A stretch of DNA of 64,000 nt, from contig NZ_JAWZSQ010000001.1 in NCBI RefSeq assembly GCF_034096925.1, positions 310,001 to 374,000 on the forward strand. The letters run 5' to 3'. Position numbers and translations under genes: made by a program. The stretch comes from Patulibacter defluvii (GTDB lineage: Bacteria; Actinomycetota; Thermoleophilia; Solirubrobacterales; Solirubrobacteraceae). Under the pieces are notes generated by a model that saw only the letters and a program-made list of their open reading frames with translations, was not told where the DNA came from and ran no database searches. How positions within the stretch are numbered: position 1 is the stretch's first letter; every line of letters starts with the position of its first letter. Shown here in pieces: positions 24,528 to 33,482 of the stretch.

Positions 24528-26441
24528 ATGCGCTCGAGCCCCTGCCCGGACACCGGGTCGACCACCGATGCCCGCTGGCGGGCGCTGATCGCGGCGGTGC
24601 TCCTGCTGCTGCTCGGCCTGCCCGCGGTCGCGAGCGCTGCCAGCGGGACGATCAGCGTGCGACCGGCCAGCGACCGCGTCGCCGGCGACCAGTCGGGGAC
24701 CGGCTTCGCGACCGCCGACCTCGCCGGCTTCGCGCCGATCGCGTTCGAGGCGCGGCGCAGCAGCGGCGGTCCCTGGTTCGATCTCTGCACCGTCGCCACC
24801 CGCGGCGCCACCTGCCGCTCCGGCCCCGTCGCCTACGACCGCTACGAGGTCCGCGAGAAGACCGCCCCGGCCGGCTGGAGCACGATCCGCCAGCTCTCGT
24901 TCGGCGGCGCCGACGCGGGCGCGGGTCCGCTCGTCGACTACGCCGGCAGCGTCCGGGTGAGCGCCGACGACAGCAACCCGACCGTGGTCCCGAACGCCGG
25001 CAACACCGTCGGCAACGGCCTCTTCCTGCTCCGGCGCGACAACGCGCCGATGCCCGAGACCTGCGGTGTCGGAGTCCGGCTGGTGCTCGACACCTCGGGC
25101 TCGATCGGGCGCGACGCGCCGACCTACGCCCGGGCGGCGAAGGGCTTCGTCGACGCCCTCGCCGACTCGCCGGCCAGCGTCCGGATCAGCAGCTTCTCGA
25201 ACGTCTCGCGGCCCGGAACGACCCGCTACGCGATGGACGATCCGGCCCAGGTCGCGGCGGCCAAGCAGCGGATCGACGCCGCCTACGCGACGGTCACCGG
25301 CGTCACCAACTGGGAGGCCGCGCTGCAGGACGCCGTCTCGACCGACGGCGAGCTCGTCGTCTTCCTGACCGACGGCAACCCGACCACCTACGGCAACGGC
25401 AGCGGCGGCGGCCGCAGCCGGGTCTACCTGCACGACCTCACGACCGCGATCGCCTCGGCCAACCTCGTCAAGCGCGGCGGCCAGCGGATCGTCCCGGTCG
25501 GCGCCGGTCCGAGCGTCAGCGAGATCAACCTGGCGGCGATCTCCGGCCCGGGCGACTACTACACGGCGTCGAACCTGAGCGACCTCGACGACGTCCTGGA
25601 CGAGGTCGCCAACCGCCTCTGCGGGGCCCGGATCCACGTCCGCAAGCTGGTCGACGACGCCGTCGGCGCGCAGGCCGGCTGGCGGTTCGCGGCCCGCTCC
25701 GACGACGCGGAGGTCTCCTACGACGACGACAACCCGGTCTCCGCCGGCAGCCCGGCCGAGACCCGGATCGACCTCGACCGGATCCCGGCCGGCGGCGCGA
25801 CCGTGGAGCTCGACGAGCAGCCGACCGCCGCCCAGGAGAAGGACTACGCCTTCGGCGCCGCCCGCTGCCAGCTCGGCGGCTACCCGGAGCCGGACGCCGC
25901 GCTCGTCGGCCCCCGTCAGCAGACGCTGAAGGTCCAGCGGCGCCAGGACTGGTACTGCACCTACCGCAACGAGCGCCGCGGATCGGGCGAGCCGCCGGTC
26001 GTCGTGCCGCCGGTCGACCCGCCGAAGCCGCCGGTGGTGGTGCCGCCGGTCGACCCGCCGGTGGTCGTGCCGCCGGTCGATCCGCCCCTGGTCGCGCCGG
26101 GCCCGCGCGCGCAGACCGTCCGTCCCCAGCCGCGGCCTCGCGCCCGGCTCAGCGGACCGGTCGGCTGCGTGGTGCCGCGGACGGTGCGGGCCGACGTCGC
26201 CGGCGAGCGGATCGCGAAGGTCGTCTTCCGGCTCAACGGCCGCACGCTGCGGACGCTGACCAAGCCGAACGCGAAGGGCCGCTACCGGATCGACCTGCGG
26301 ACGCGCCGGCTGGCGTACCGGACCCACCGCCTGACCGCCACGGTCACCTTCGTCAGCGAGGCGAAGACGAAGGCGAAGACGCTGCGGCTGGCCTTCAGCC
26401 GCTGCCGGCCGATCGTCGTCACGCCGAAGTTCACCGGCTGA
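24528..26441 (+). CDS. Secreted von Willebrand A-domain surface protein
   Basis: 637 residues from ATG 24528 (AAGGAG ten bases upstream). Signal peptide about 1-38 ('LLGLPAVASAAS'). A SpaA/CNA-like N-terminal part (about 40-170) is followed by a vWA domain near 180-365 with an intact MIDAS motif 'DTSGS', a Thr in 'VTGVTNWEAAL', and 'FLTDGNP'. A second beta domain (about 365-490) leads to a Pro/Val-rich spacer with three 'VVVPPVDPP' repeats (about 490-520) and an Ig-like C-terminus with two Cys. Such proteins bind metal-dependent ligands in adhesion. No LPxTG signal is present. Confidence 0.85.
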   Translation: MRSSPCPDTGSTTDARWRALIAAVLLLLLGLPAVASAASGTISVRPASDRVAGDQSGTGFATADLAGFAPIAFEARRSSGGPWFDLCTVATRGATCRSGPVAYDRYEVREKTAPAGWSTIRQLSFGGADAGAGPLVDYAGSVRVSADDSNPTVVPNAGNTVGNGLFLLRRDNAPMPETCGVGVRLVLDTSGSIGRDAPTYARAAKGFVDALADSPASVRISSFSNVSRPGTTRYAMDDPAQVAAAKQRIDAAYATVTGVTNWEAALQDAVSTDGELVVFLTDGNPTTYGNGSGGGRSRVYLHDLTTAIASANLVKRGGQRIVPVGAGPSVSEINLAAISGPGDYYTASNLSDLDDVLDEVANRLCGARIHVRKLVDDAVGAQAGWRFAARSDDAEVSYDDDNPVSAGSPAETRIDLDRIPAGGATVELDEQPTAAQEKDYAFGAARCQLGGYPEPDAALVGPRQQTLKVQRRQDWYCTYRNERRGSGEPPVVVPPVDPPKPPVVVPPVDPPVVVPPVDPPLVAPGPRAQTVRPQPRPRARLSGPVGCVVPRTVRADVAGERIAKVVFRLNGRTLRTLTKPNAKGRYRIDLRTRRLAYRTHRLTATVTFVSEAKTKAKTLRLAFSRCRPIVVTPKFTG

Positions 26442-26458
26442 CCGGGGAGCGCGACGGC

Positions 26459-27226
26459 GTGCCGGCGATTCCCGACCTGACGATCCGCGGCGGCGCGCTG
26501 GCGCTGGTCGCGATCCTGATCCCGACCACCGCCCCCGCCGCCGGTGCCGCCGCGCCGGCCCCGGGGGCGGAGGCGGAGCAGCCGCAGCCCAAGCTCGAGC
26601 GGCTCTCGGACGAGCGCAGCTCGAGCTTCTGGGCCCATCCCGCGCGGGTGACGGCGATCCACGCCGACCACCGCTCGCGGGCGCGGGTCGTGGCTCGCAC
26701 CCGCCTCTTCACCGAGGACCGGGTGCCCGAGGTCTACCTGGTGCTCGAGCGGTGGACGAGCGAGGAGGGCGACGAGTGGCTGCGGGTGCGGGTGCCGAAG
26801 CGGCCGAACGGCGTCACCGGCTGGCTGCCGGCCGATGCGCTCGGCGCGCTGCGGCGGGTGCGGACGCAGCTGGTCGTCGACCGCCGCCGGCGGCGGGTGA
26901 CGCTGCTGGAGCGCGGCCGCCCGGTCCTGACCGCCCGGGTCGGGATCGGGATGGCGTCGACGCCGACCCCCTCCGGCCGCTTCTACGTGCGCGAGAAGCT
27001 GCGGTTCTCGGGCGCGCCGATGTACGGCACCCGCGCGCTCGGTACGTCGGCCTACGCGCCGACCCTCAGCGACTGGCCGAACGGCGGCGTGGTCGCGCTG
27101 CACGGCACCGACCAGCCGGAGCGGATCCCGGGTCGGCCCTCGCACGGCTGCGTCCGGCTGCGCAACGGCGACATGGCGCGGCTGTTCGCGCGGACGCCCG
27201 TCGGCACGCCGATCCGGATCGTCTAG
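26459..27226 (+). CDS. L,D-transpeptidase (YkuD), copy 1
   Basis: 255 residues from GTG 26459, 17 bp after the VWA gene, with GGGGAG upstream. N-terminal signal or anchor (about 10-32), an SH3-like domain (about 70-135, 'EEGDEWLRVRVPKRPNGVTGWLPADAL'), and a YkuD domain with 'TPTPSGRFYV', 'ALHGTD' and the catalytic 'SHGCVRL' (Cys231). These enzymes make 3-3 peptidoglycan cross-links or attach proteins to the wall, outside the membrane. Being in one operon with the VWA protein, it might anchor that protein; this is inference. Confidence 0.9.
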   Translation: MPAIPDLTIRGGALALVAILIPTTAPAAGAAAPAPGAEAEQPQPKLERLSDERSSSFWAHPARVTAIHADHRSRARVVARTRLFTEDRVPEVYLVLERWTSEEGDEWLRVRVPKRPNGVTGWLPADALGALRRVRTQLVVDRRRRRVTLLERGRPVLTARVGIGMASTPTPSGRFYVREKLRFSGAPMYGTRALGTSAYAPTLSDWPNGGVVALHGTDQPERIPGRPSHGCVRLRNGDMARLFARTPVGTPIRIV

Positions 27227-27234
27227 GGCTGGAT

Positions 27235-27271
27235 TTGGGATCAACCGATAGCCGCGCTTCGATAGTTGTGA
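27235..27271 (+). promoter_or_regulatory. 31-bp-phased box pair B (before PucR gene)
   Basis: TTGGGA (27235-27240, one mismatch) and TTGTGA (27266-27271) start 31 bp apart, 126 bp before the PucR start. Same architecture as the other pairs. Confidence 0.55.
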
Positions 27272-27396
27272 TCTGCTCCCTCCTCTCGTGGCCCCCCGTG
27301 CGCCAGCATCCGCACGATGCGGCGAGCCGACTGGACTCCGGGGCCCCGCCGGCCGCCGGTCCGCGGTCGGCGCGGCCGGATTGATCGCGACCGTCC

Positions 27397-28605
27397 ATGG
27401 GCCAGCGGTCGCTAGGGCGGGACGAGCTCGCCCGGGCCTTCGGCGATCCCGGTTGGCAGATCGACTTCGCGGACGAGGTGGCCCGCGCGGTCGTGGCGCA
27501 GGCCGGGGACGACGCCGAGGATCTGGGGCTCTTCAAGGCGCTGCGCGCCAGCAACGCGGACAGCGTGCGGGTGTTCTCGCTGGTGCTGGCCGGGCAGGCC
27601 GATCTCGGCGTCGTGCCACTGGCGCCGCTGGCCGCGTCCTACGCCCGCGCGATGGCCCGCCGCGGGCTCAACGTCTCGACCTTCCTGCGGCTCGGCCACC
27701 TGGAGCACGCGGCGGCCTGGCGGGCGATCCTCCGCCGCTTCCACGAGCAGTTCGACGGCGGGCCGACGTCGGCCGCGACCGTCGAGGCGCTGGCCGACGC
27801 GTTCGTCCGCTTCGACAGCGAGTTCACCCAGGCGCTGCGTCACGAGTTCGAGCGCGAGCAGGAGCGGCTGCGGGTCGGCCGCTCCGACGTCTCGCGCTCG
27901 ATCGAGCGGCTGCTCGACGGGGCCGACACCGACGCCAGCTGGCTGGTGCGGCGGTTCCGGTTCGACATCGACCTGCCGCACCTGGCGCTGGTCGCGTGGC
28001 GCGAGGATGACGCCGGCGACGACGGGTCGCTGCGCACGGCGATCGAGGAGCTGCTGGCCGAGCTCGGGATCCGCTCGCGGATGAGCGTCGAGCTGCCGGG
28101 CGGGCTGGTCGCGGCCTGGGCGCGGCCGGACGGTCCGCCCGAGCGCTGGACGGTGCCGGAGCCGCTGGCGCGCCGCTGCGGGGTCAGCGTCGGGCTCGGC
28201 ACCCCCGGCACCGGCCTGGCCGGGTTCCGCCGCTCGCACCGCGAGGCGATCGAGGCCCGGCGGGTGGCGCGGCTGGCCGGCGTGCCGGGCGGACGGGTCA
28301 CCCGCTACCTGGACGTCGGCGTGGTCGCGCTGGCCACCACCCGCGAGGTCGCCGCCCAGGCGTTCATGCGCGAGCAGCTGGGCGCGCTGCTCGAGGGCGA
28401 GGCCCGGCGGGCGGTCCTCCGCACCACCCTGCTCGAGTTCCTGGAGCAGCGCGGCCGCTCGTCGTCGGTCGCTCGCTCGCTCGGCGTCCACGTCAACACG
28501 GTCATCAACCGGGTCCGCGCGGCCGAGGCGCTGCTGCCGGCCGATCGCCCGGCGCGCGACAGCGACCTGGTGCTGGCGCTGCGGCTGGCCGAGCACGTCC
28601 ACTGA
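27397..28605 (+). CDS. PucR-type transcriptional regulator, copy 1
   Basis: 402 residues. The first 165 are helical ('FADEVARAVVAQAG', 'FHEQFDGGPTSAATVEALADAFVRFDSEF'), the middle a GGDEF-like CdaR region, and the C-terminus the PucR HTH_30 with 'RSSSVARSLGVHVNTVINRVRAAEALL' at about 353-380. PucR proteins are usually single-component activators that sense a metabolite. It is closely related to the genes at 30334 and 33483; all three lie beside L,D-transpeptidases, so they may control wall remodelling. Confidence 0.9.
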   Translation: MGQRSLGRDELARAFGDPGWQIDFADEVARAVVAQAGDDAEDLGLFKALRASNADSVRVFSLVLAGQADLGVVPLAPLAASYARAMARRGLNVSTFLRLGHLEHAAAWRAILRRFHEQFDGGPTSAATVEALADAFVRFDSEFTQALRHEFEREQERLRVGRSDVSRSIERLLDGADTDASWLVRRFRFDIDLPHLALVAWREDDAGDDGSLRTAIEELLAELGIRSRMSVELPGGLVAAWARPDGPPERWTVPEPLARRCGVSVGLGTPGTGLAGFRRSHREAIEARRVARLAGVPGGRVTRYLDVGVVALATTREVAAQAFMREQLGALLEGEARRAVLRTTLLEFLEQRGRSSSVARSLGVHVNTVINRVRAAEALLPADRPARDSDLVLALRLAEHVH

Positions 28606-28621
28606 TCGCCCGACGCAGCGC

Positions 28622-28658
28622 TTGTGATCGTCCGCCACGGCGGGGGGCGAATTTGTGA
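28622..28658 (+). promoter_or_regulatory. 31-bp-phased box pair C (before lipoprotein/LDT operon)
   Basis: TTGTGA at 28622-28627 and at 28653-28658, both followed by TCG, start 31 bp apart. This is the most regular pair of the set. The 220 bp gap holds this site and a leader of about 170 bases. Confidence 0.65.
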
Positions 28659-28825
28659 TCGACGGCGTACGGAATTCGCCGCCGGACCGGCAGTCTCAGG
28701 AGTCGTAGTGCCTGGCTGCGGCCGGCGCGCGGGCGCCCTCCCTCGGGGGCGTCCGCGCGGGACGCGCCGGCACGATGGGCAAGTCCGCGCGTGGTACCCA
28801 GCGCGCAGAACGAGAGCAGGAGCGG

Positions 28826-29380
28826 ATGGACGCCGATCAGGCGCGCGCGGGCGCGGCGCCGACAGCGATCGAGGGGTGGGCGGACGCTCGCGGACGACGC
28901 CGTCCGCCGGGCGCGGCGGCGGGGCTGACGGTCGCGTCGGTCGCGGCCGCGCTGGCGCTCGCCGCCTGCGGGGGCGACGACCGCGGCGACGACGCGGCGC
29001 GGGCGACGGCGGCCGAGGGCCAGCCGCCCGCGGTCACCGCGGTCGCGGCGGAGAACCTCTCGCCCCGCGGCCTGCCCGCGGTTCCCGTCCTCCGCCACGC
29101 GAAGGGCGCGCGGGCCGACGTCCGCCCCGGGCGGTGCCCGACCGATCGCGGCCGGGCCGTCGTGCGGGGGACGGTCGCGAACCCGACCGACCGTCCGGCC
29201 GACTACGTGATCGCCGTCAGCTGGATCAGCGACCGCTCCGACGTCCGCGCCCGCGCGGTGGCGACGGTCGAGCGGGTCGCGCCGGGCGCGACCGAGCGCT
29301 GGGCGGCGCGCACCCGCGTCCGCGCCGGCAACGCGGTCCGGCGCACCTTCTTCGTCCAGCGCGGGGCGCTGCGTGATTGA
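28826..29380 (+). CDS. Putative lipoprotein with FxLYD-like domain
   Basis: 184 residues from ATG 28826. An earlier in-frame ATG at 28775 exists, but the stretch before 28826 has poor GC3, while AGGAG lies directly upstream of 28826. A hydrophobic stretch 'GLTVASVAAALALAACGG' ends in a lipobox-like LAAC, though it is preceded by an unusually long 30-residue N-terminus. The C-terminal part ('GRAVVRGTVANPTDRPADYVIAVSWI') resembles FxLYD extracellular beta domains. The next gene begins inside its stop region (GTG 29373), so it is coupled to an L,D-transpeptidase. Confidence 0.75.
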   Translation: MDADQARAGAAPTAIEGWADARGRRRPPGAAAGLTVASVAAALALAACGGDDRGDDAARATAAEGQPPAVTAVAAENLSPRGLPAVPVLRHAKGARADVRPGRCPTDRGRAVVRGTVANPTDRPADYVIAVSWISDRSDVRARAVATVERVAPGATERWAARTRVRAGNAVRRTFFVQRGALRD

Positions 29381-30236
29381 CCCGGTGCGGCGGCGGCTTC
29401 CGATCGCGTGCGCCGCCGCCGCGGCCCTCGCCGTCGCGGCGTGGGGGCCGGCGGCGGAGGCTCGCGCGGCCACGGCCGAGCTGCGCGACAGCCCGGTGGT
29501 CCTCGACGATCCGGACGAGCCGGCTCCCGAGATCGGCGACGTGCGGCCGAGCCCCCAGCGCGGCGCCTACCTGGCCAAGCTGCTGGAGCCGGCGGCGGTC
29601 TACCCGTCGCTCGACGCGACCAAGCCCGACGCCCGACTGGCGACCCGCACCCGCTACACCCACAGCGGCGTCCAGCTGCTGGTCCGTGACGCCGCCTACA
29701 CCGCCGACGGACGGCTGCGGCTCGACGTCTCCGCCCCGCTCAAGCCGACCGGCCGCCCGGCCTGGATCGACGCCGACCTGGTGCGGCTCACCACCACCCG
29801 CCTGTGGGTGCGCGTCGACATCCGCCGGCGGTTGGTGATGCTGCTGCGCAACGGCCGCGTCGTGCGTCGCTTCCGCAGCGTCGTCGGCGCGCCGCGGACC
29901 CCGACCCCGGTCGGCCTGACCGCGATCTACGAGGCCGTCGGCGCCCGCACCCAGGCGGCCTTCACCGGTCGCTGGGCGCTGCACCTGACCGCCTTCAGCC
30001 GCGTGCTCGACCGCTTCGGCGCCGGCGACGGCCGGGCCGCCATCCACGGCCGCGGACCGACCGCGCTCGGCGACCCGCTCGGCAGCGCGCGGTCGCACGG
30101 CTGCGTCCGGATCGACAACGCCCCGATCGCCTACCTCCGTGCGCGGCTGCCGCTCGGGGCGCCGGTCGAGATCGTCGACGGGCGCCGGCCCCGCGCGCGA
30201 GCAGCTTCCCGATCGTCCTCCGGCGCGCGGCGCTGA
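29373..30236 (+). CDS. L,D-transpeptidase (YkuD), copy 2
   Basis: 287 residues from GTG 29373, overlapping the lipoprotein gene by 8 bp. Signal peptide about 1-33, an SH3-like part (about 60-135) and a YkuD domain with 'PTPVGLTAIYE', 'AAIHGRG' and the catalytic 'SARSHGCVRI' (Cys244). The 'GDPLGSARSHGC' segment is shared with the enzyme at 34740, so copies 2 and 3 are sister genes. Acts on peptidoglycan stem peptides outside the membrane. An Arg/Ser-rich tail of about 20 residues follows the domain. Confidence 0.9.
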   Translation: MIDPVRRRLPIACAAAAALAVAAWGPAAEARAATAELRDSPVVLDDPDEPAPEIGDVRPSPQRGAYLAKLLEPAAVYPSLDATKPDARLATRTRYTHSGVQLLVRDAAYTADGRLRLDVSAPLKPTGRPAWIDADLVRLTTTRLWVRVDIRRRLVMLLRNGRVVRRFRSVVGAPRTPTPVGLTAIYEAVGARTQAAFTGRWALHLTAFSRVLDRFGAGDGRAAIHGRGPTALGDPLGSARSHGCVRIDNAPIAYLRARLPLGAPVEIVDGRRPRARAASRSSSGARR

Positions 30237-30250
30237 CACACACCGTCCGC

Positions 30251-30298
30251 GCCGGAGGGCGCTGGTCGTCGTCCGACGATCGGCGTCGCGCCCTCGGC
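30251..30298. terminator. Terminator hairpin between convergent genes
   Basis: GCCG(g)AGGGCGC pairs with GCGCCCTCGGC (one bulged G), with a smaller TCGTCG/CGACGA stem in the loop. It sits between the 3' ends of the transpeptidase and the opposing PucR gene. Confidence 0.5.
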
Positions 30299-30333
30299 GG
30301 GGCGGCGGGCCCGGCCCGTCGCCCCCGCCGCCG

Positions 30334-31569
30334 TCAGGCGGCCAGGTGGCCGGCCAGGCGCAGGGCCAGGGCCAGATCGCTGGTGCGCTCGCTGGCCGTC
30401 TCCGGCAGCAGCGCCTCGGCCGCCCGCACGCGGTTGATCACCGTGTTGACGTGGACGCCCAGGTCGTCGGCGGCCGACGAGGTGCGACCGCGGTGCTCGA
30501 TGAAGGTCAGCAGCGTGGTCCGCAGGGCCGCGTAGCGCGGGTCCGGATCGAGCAGCGGGCCCAGCTGGCGCTCGACGAACTGCCGCGCCGCCTGCTCGCC
30601 GCTGGTGGCCAGCGCGACGGCGCCGACCTCGGCGTAGCTCGTCACCGGCGCCGCCGGCCGCGGGTTCAGCAGCGCCACGCGGTGGGCGGCGACCGCCTCC
30701 TCGTACGAGCGGCGGAGGCCGTCGACGCCCGGCTGCGGGGTGCCGACCGCGACCGCCAGGCCCAAGCGCTTGGGCAGCTCTGGCGGCACGATCCAGCGGT
30801 CCGTGCCGCCGCGGGGCCGGACCCACGCGACCGCGCCGTGGGGGAGCTCGCCGACCAGCCGGGCCCGCAGGTCGAGGTCGGACAGCAGCCGCTCCAGCGT
30901 CTCGCGGTCGACCAGCGCGTTCGACGGGTCGCCGCTGGCCGCCCAGGCCACCAGCGCGATCTGAGACAGCGCGGGGTCGTAGCGGAAGCGCCGGGCCAAC
31001 GATCCGTCGTCCTCCTCGCCGTCGAGCAGCCGCTCGATCGTGCGGTCGCGGACCTCGGCCGAGAGCAGCTGCCGTTCGTGGTGGAAGACCCGCCGGACGC
31101 CCTCGATCAGCGCGATGTCGAAGCGGACGAAGTGGTTCGTCAGGTGCTCGAGCGCGTCGGCGTAGGCCGGCGAGCCGACGAGCCGTTCGCGCAGCCGCTC
31201 GCGGACCCCGTCCCAGGCGGCCTCGTGGGCGGCGGTGGTGATCCGCTCGAAGGTGGCGGTGTCGAAGCCGCGGCGGGCGAGCGCGCGGGCGAAGGCGGTC
31301 GACATCGGCGTGGCGAAGTCGGGGCCGATCTCGACCTCGCCGGAGAGCACCAGCTGGAACAGGCGGGTGTTCTCGGCGATCTTCCGGTCGGCCAGCCGCA
31401 GCAGGTCGGCGTCGCCGGCGACGGTCGGTTCTCGGGTCAGCGCCCTGACGAGTCGAGCGTTGAAGGAGGCCTGCCACTGCGGGTCGCCGAACGTGGCCGC
31501 GAGCGCCTCGCGCCAGGTCTCGACAGCACCCTGCGACGCAGACGCGGGCTGGCGGTGACGAACGTGCAT
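30334..31569 (-). CDS. PucR-type transcriptional regulator, copy 2
   Basis: 411 residues from ATG 31569 (GGAAG upstream). Same layout as the neighbours: helical N-terminus, CdaR GGDEF-like middle, and the C-terminal HTH 'SAADDLGVHVNTVINRVRAAEALL'. It is convergent with L,D-transpeptidase copy 2. The frame is open further upstream, but that stretch has mixed third positions and no ribosome site. I do not see a clean 31-bp box pair before this gene. Confidence 0.9.
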   Translation of the reverse strand: MHVRHRQPASASQGAVETWREALAATFGDPQWQASFNARLVRALTREPTVAGDADLLRLADRKIAENTRLFQLVLSGEVEIGPDFATPMSTAFARALARRGFDTATFERITTAAHEAAWDGVRERLRERLVGSPAYADALEHLTNHFVRFDIALIEGVRRVFHHERQLLSAEVRDRTIERLLDGEEDDGSLARRFRYDPALSQIALVAWAASGDPSNALVDRETLERLLSDLDLRARLVGELPHGAVAWVRPRGGTDRWIVPPELPKRLGLAVAVGTPQPGVDGLRRSYEEAVAAHRVALLNPRPAAPVTSYAEVGAVALATSGEQAARQFVERQLGPLLDPDPRYAALRTTLLTFIEHRGRTSSAADDLGVHVNTVINRVRAAEALLPETASERTSDLALALRLAGHLAA

Positions 31570-31707
31570 CGATCTTCCGGTGCTGTCGGGGGGACAGGCC
31601 ACAGCAAGGGGGGAAACGACCCTGGGGACCACGGCAAACGTAGCAAGCTTACGCCGTCGGCGGGGACCTGGAATGGGCTCGTCCGGCCGGTTCGCTCGGA
31701 CCCGAAC

Positions 31708-31744
31708 GTGTGTGTTCCTCCCTGGTCCGAGCGTCGGAATGTGA
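31708..31744 (+). promoter_or_regulatory. Degenerate 31-bp-phased box pair G
   Basis: GTGTGT (31708-31713) and ATGTGA (31739-31744) are 31 bp apart; the second box has the AA before and CCG after that the good copies show. It lies 100 bp before the membrane protein gene at 31844, whose paralogue has a clear pair. The 274 bp gap (31570-31843) otherwise shows no gene; GGTGGCCC-ACGGGCCACC, an inverted repeat, is at 31752-31769. Confidence 0.35.
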
Positions 31745-31843
31745 CCGTTCTGGTGGCCCACGGGCCACCAGTTCGCCACGCTCGATCGACAGGTCTGGGC
31801 GGACGTCCGCCGAGTTCCCGGCCCGCGATCGTCGAGGTGTCGA

Positions 31844-32494
31844 GTGTCGAGATCCATCCGTAGGTCCCGCGCGCGCTGGCGCCGCTGGCGTCGTTGGCGC
31901 GCCGCCCTCGGCCGCTCGGCGATGGGGCTCGGGGTCGACTCGATCTCGCGGGCGGAGCTGGCCGACTCGATCGAGCGGGCGCGGAGCGACGCGCTGCGGC
32001 GGGCCGTCGGTGCCGACGCCGGCGGCCGGATCGGTCGCGCAGCCGCGTTCGCGCTCGGCGGCTTCGTGGTCGCCCTCGGCCTGGCCGAGGGCGATCTGCT
32101 GCTGGCGGTGGTCGGCGCCGCGGCGATCGCGGCGACGGTCGCGATGGTGGCCTCGATCGCGGCGCTCGAGCGTCAGCCGGGCCCTGGCGCGCGGATCGGC
32201 GACCGGCCGATCGCCGTCCTCTCGCGCCACCGCCCGGGTTGGCGGGCGGCCACCGTCACCGCGCCGGAGCTGCTGGTCGTCGGCGTGCTCGCCACCCACG
32301 TCGTGCTGGAGGACCGGGCCGGCGCCCTCCACCTGGTCCGCCGGTCGGGGCCGCTGGCGCGGCTGCGGCGGGCGCTGCGGCTGGGCCGGCCGCCCGAGGC
32401 CGCGGCGCTGGGCGCCGGCGGCAGCGTCGGATCAGGCGTGCTGCCGGGGCGGCTGCCCGAGCTGGTCGACCCACTCGGCGAGCACGGTCGGTGA
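31844..32494 (+). CDS. Unknown small membrane protein, paralogue of the convergent gene
   Basis: 216 residues from GTG 31844 with GAGG six bases upstream. A basic N-terminus (12 Arg/Lys in the first 25), an amphipathic 'SRAELADSIERARSDAL' segment, two hydrophobic helices (about 65-105), and a soluble C-terminus containing 'VVGVLATHVVLEDRAGALHLVRR'. The gene at 32432-32995 on the other strand has the same order, including 'VIGSLPGHLILRDAEDALYLVDR'. No family name is known to me. The two genes overlap tail to tail by 63 bp. Confidence 0.65.
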   Translation: MSRSIRRSRARWRRWRRWRAALGRSAMGLGVDSISRAELADSIERARSDALRRAVGADAGGRIGRAAAFALGGFVVALGLAEGDLLLAVVGAAAIAATVAMVASIAALERQPGPGARIGDRPIAVLSRHRPGWRAATVTAPELLVVGVLATHVVLEDRAGALHLVRRSGPLARLRRALRLGRPPEAAALGAGGSVGSGVLPGRLPELVDPLGEHGR

Positions 32495-32995
32495 CGGCCG
32501 CCGCGGGGGGAGCGCCCGCACCAGCCGGGCGCCGGCGCTGCGGCGGTCGACCAGGTACAGGGCGTCTTCCGCGTCGCGCAGGATCAGATGCCCCGGCAGC
32601 GAGCCGATGACCCGGATCCGGTGCGACGGGATCACGACCCGCTGCCACTGCCGGCCGTCCTCGGTCGGGGCGAGCACCGACAGCCAGGGGCCGGACGCGC
32701 GGTGCAGGTGGCGGCGCCGGGCCATCGCGCTCGCCAGGCCCCCGGCGGTCGAGGTGAGGGCGCCGGCGCCGGCCAGCCGCGCGTCGTCGACGGCGAGCGC
32801 GATCGACATCAGCGCGACCCCGGCCAGCACCGCCGACGTGCTCGCTCGCGGGGGCGCGGGCGGGGCGACCGAGGCGGTGGCGGTGCGCCGCGCGTGCTCG
32901 ACCGAGGCCACGAACTCCTCGCCCGAGATGTCGCCGCCGACCAGCGCCTCGTGGAATCGCGCCTGCCGGGCGCCGAGTGCGTTCCCGGTCAGCAA
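32432..32995 (-). CDS. Unknown small membrane protein, paralogue of the convergent gene
   Basis: 187 residues from TTG 32995. Longer in-frame versions reach 33190, but codons upstream of 32995 end in A or T about a third of the time and pass through a phased box pair, so the gene most likely starts here; the exact start remains uncertain. 'GGDISGEEFVASVEHARRT', a pair of hydrophobic helices (about 55-95) and 'VIGSLPGHLILRDAEDALYLVDR' align with the opposite-strand neighbour. Function unknown. Its promoter region faces the PucR gene at 33483. Confidence 0.6.
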   Translation of the reverse strand: MLTGNALGARQARFHEALVGGDISGEEFVASVEHARRTATASVAPPAPPRASTSAVLAGVALMSIALAVDDARLAGAGALTSTAGGLASAMARRRHLHRASGPWLSVLAPTEDGRQWQRVVIPSHRIRVIGSLPGHLILRDAEDALYLVDRRSAGARLVRALPPRRPSPTVLAEWVDQLGQPPRQHA

Positions 32996-33081
32996 CAGGG
33001 AATCCGCGGGTCGACGGCGGGGTAGCGGGGGCGCATGACGTCGAGTCTGGAGCGTCCCGAGAGGGCCCAATAGGGTCACCG

Positions 33082-33118
33082 TCACAATGTCGGAATTGTG
33101 TGATTGATCTGCCCACAA
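33082..33118 (-). promoter_or_regulatory. 31-bp-phased box pair F (minus strand)
   Basis: Reading the minus strand, TTGTGG (33118-33113) and TTGTGA (33087-33082) start 31 bp apart, 87 bp before the proposed TTG start of the minus-strand gene. It is back to back with pair D. The 487 bp between the two genes holds these two sites and no credible gene. Confidence 0.55.
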
Positions 33119-33176
33119 TCCGCGGGCGCGGCGGCGGTTTCCGGTACGGGCAGCGGCGGGCGTTGTTGGTGGTGGA

Positions 33177-33213
33177 CTGTGATGATTCACATGGGAGCGC
33201 GGTGAACTTGTGA
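33177..33213 (+). promoter_or_regulatory. 31-bp-phased box pair D (before PucR gene)
   Basis: CTGTGA (33177-33182) and TTGTGA (33208-33213) are 31 bp apart. The first box is also half of a palindrome, TGTGA-TGAT-TCACA (33178-33191). The leader to the PucR start at 33483 is about 270 bases. Confidence 0.6.
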
Positions 33214-33482
33214 CCGTCGGCCTATGGCGGCCCTACGTCTACCCCGCACGCTGTCGGTCCAGGGCACGAACGTGCCGGCGCACCGGTCGGGGCCGTCCTC
33301 GATCCGCGGCCGCCGAGCGCGGGCCGCGTCCGGCATACCCCCACCCCCCGTCGTGGCGCCCGCGCGCCGCAGTTCAGAAAGGAGCCCGTCATCGAGGCTC
33401 GCCCGTCGCTCCTCCGGCGCCCCGTGCGCCCGGTCGGCTCCCGACTCGGAGGTCCGTCGTCGTTCCCCGTTGACCCGTCGTC

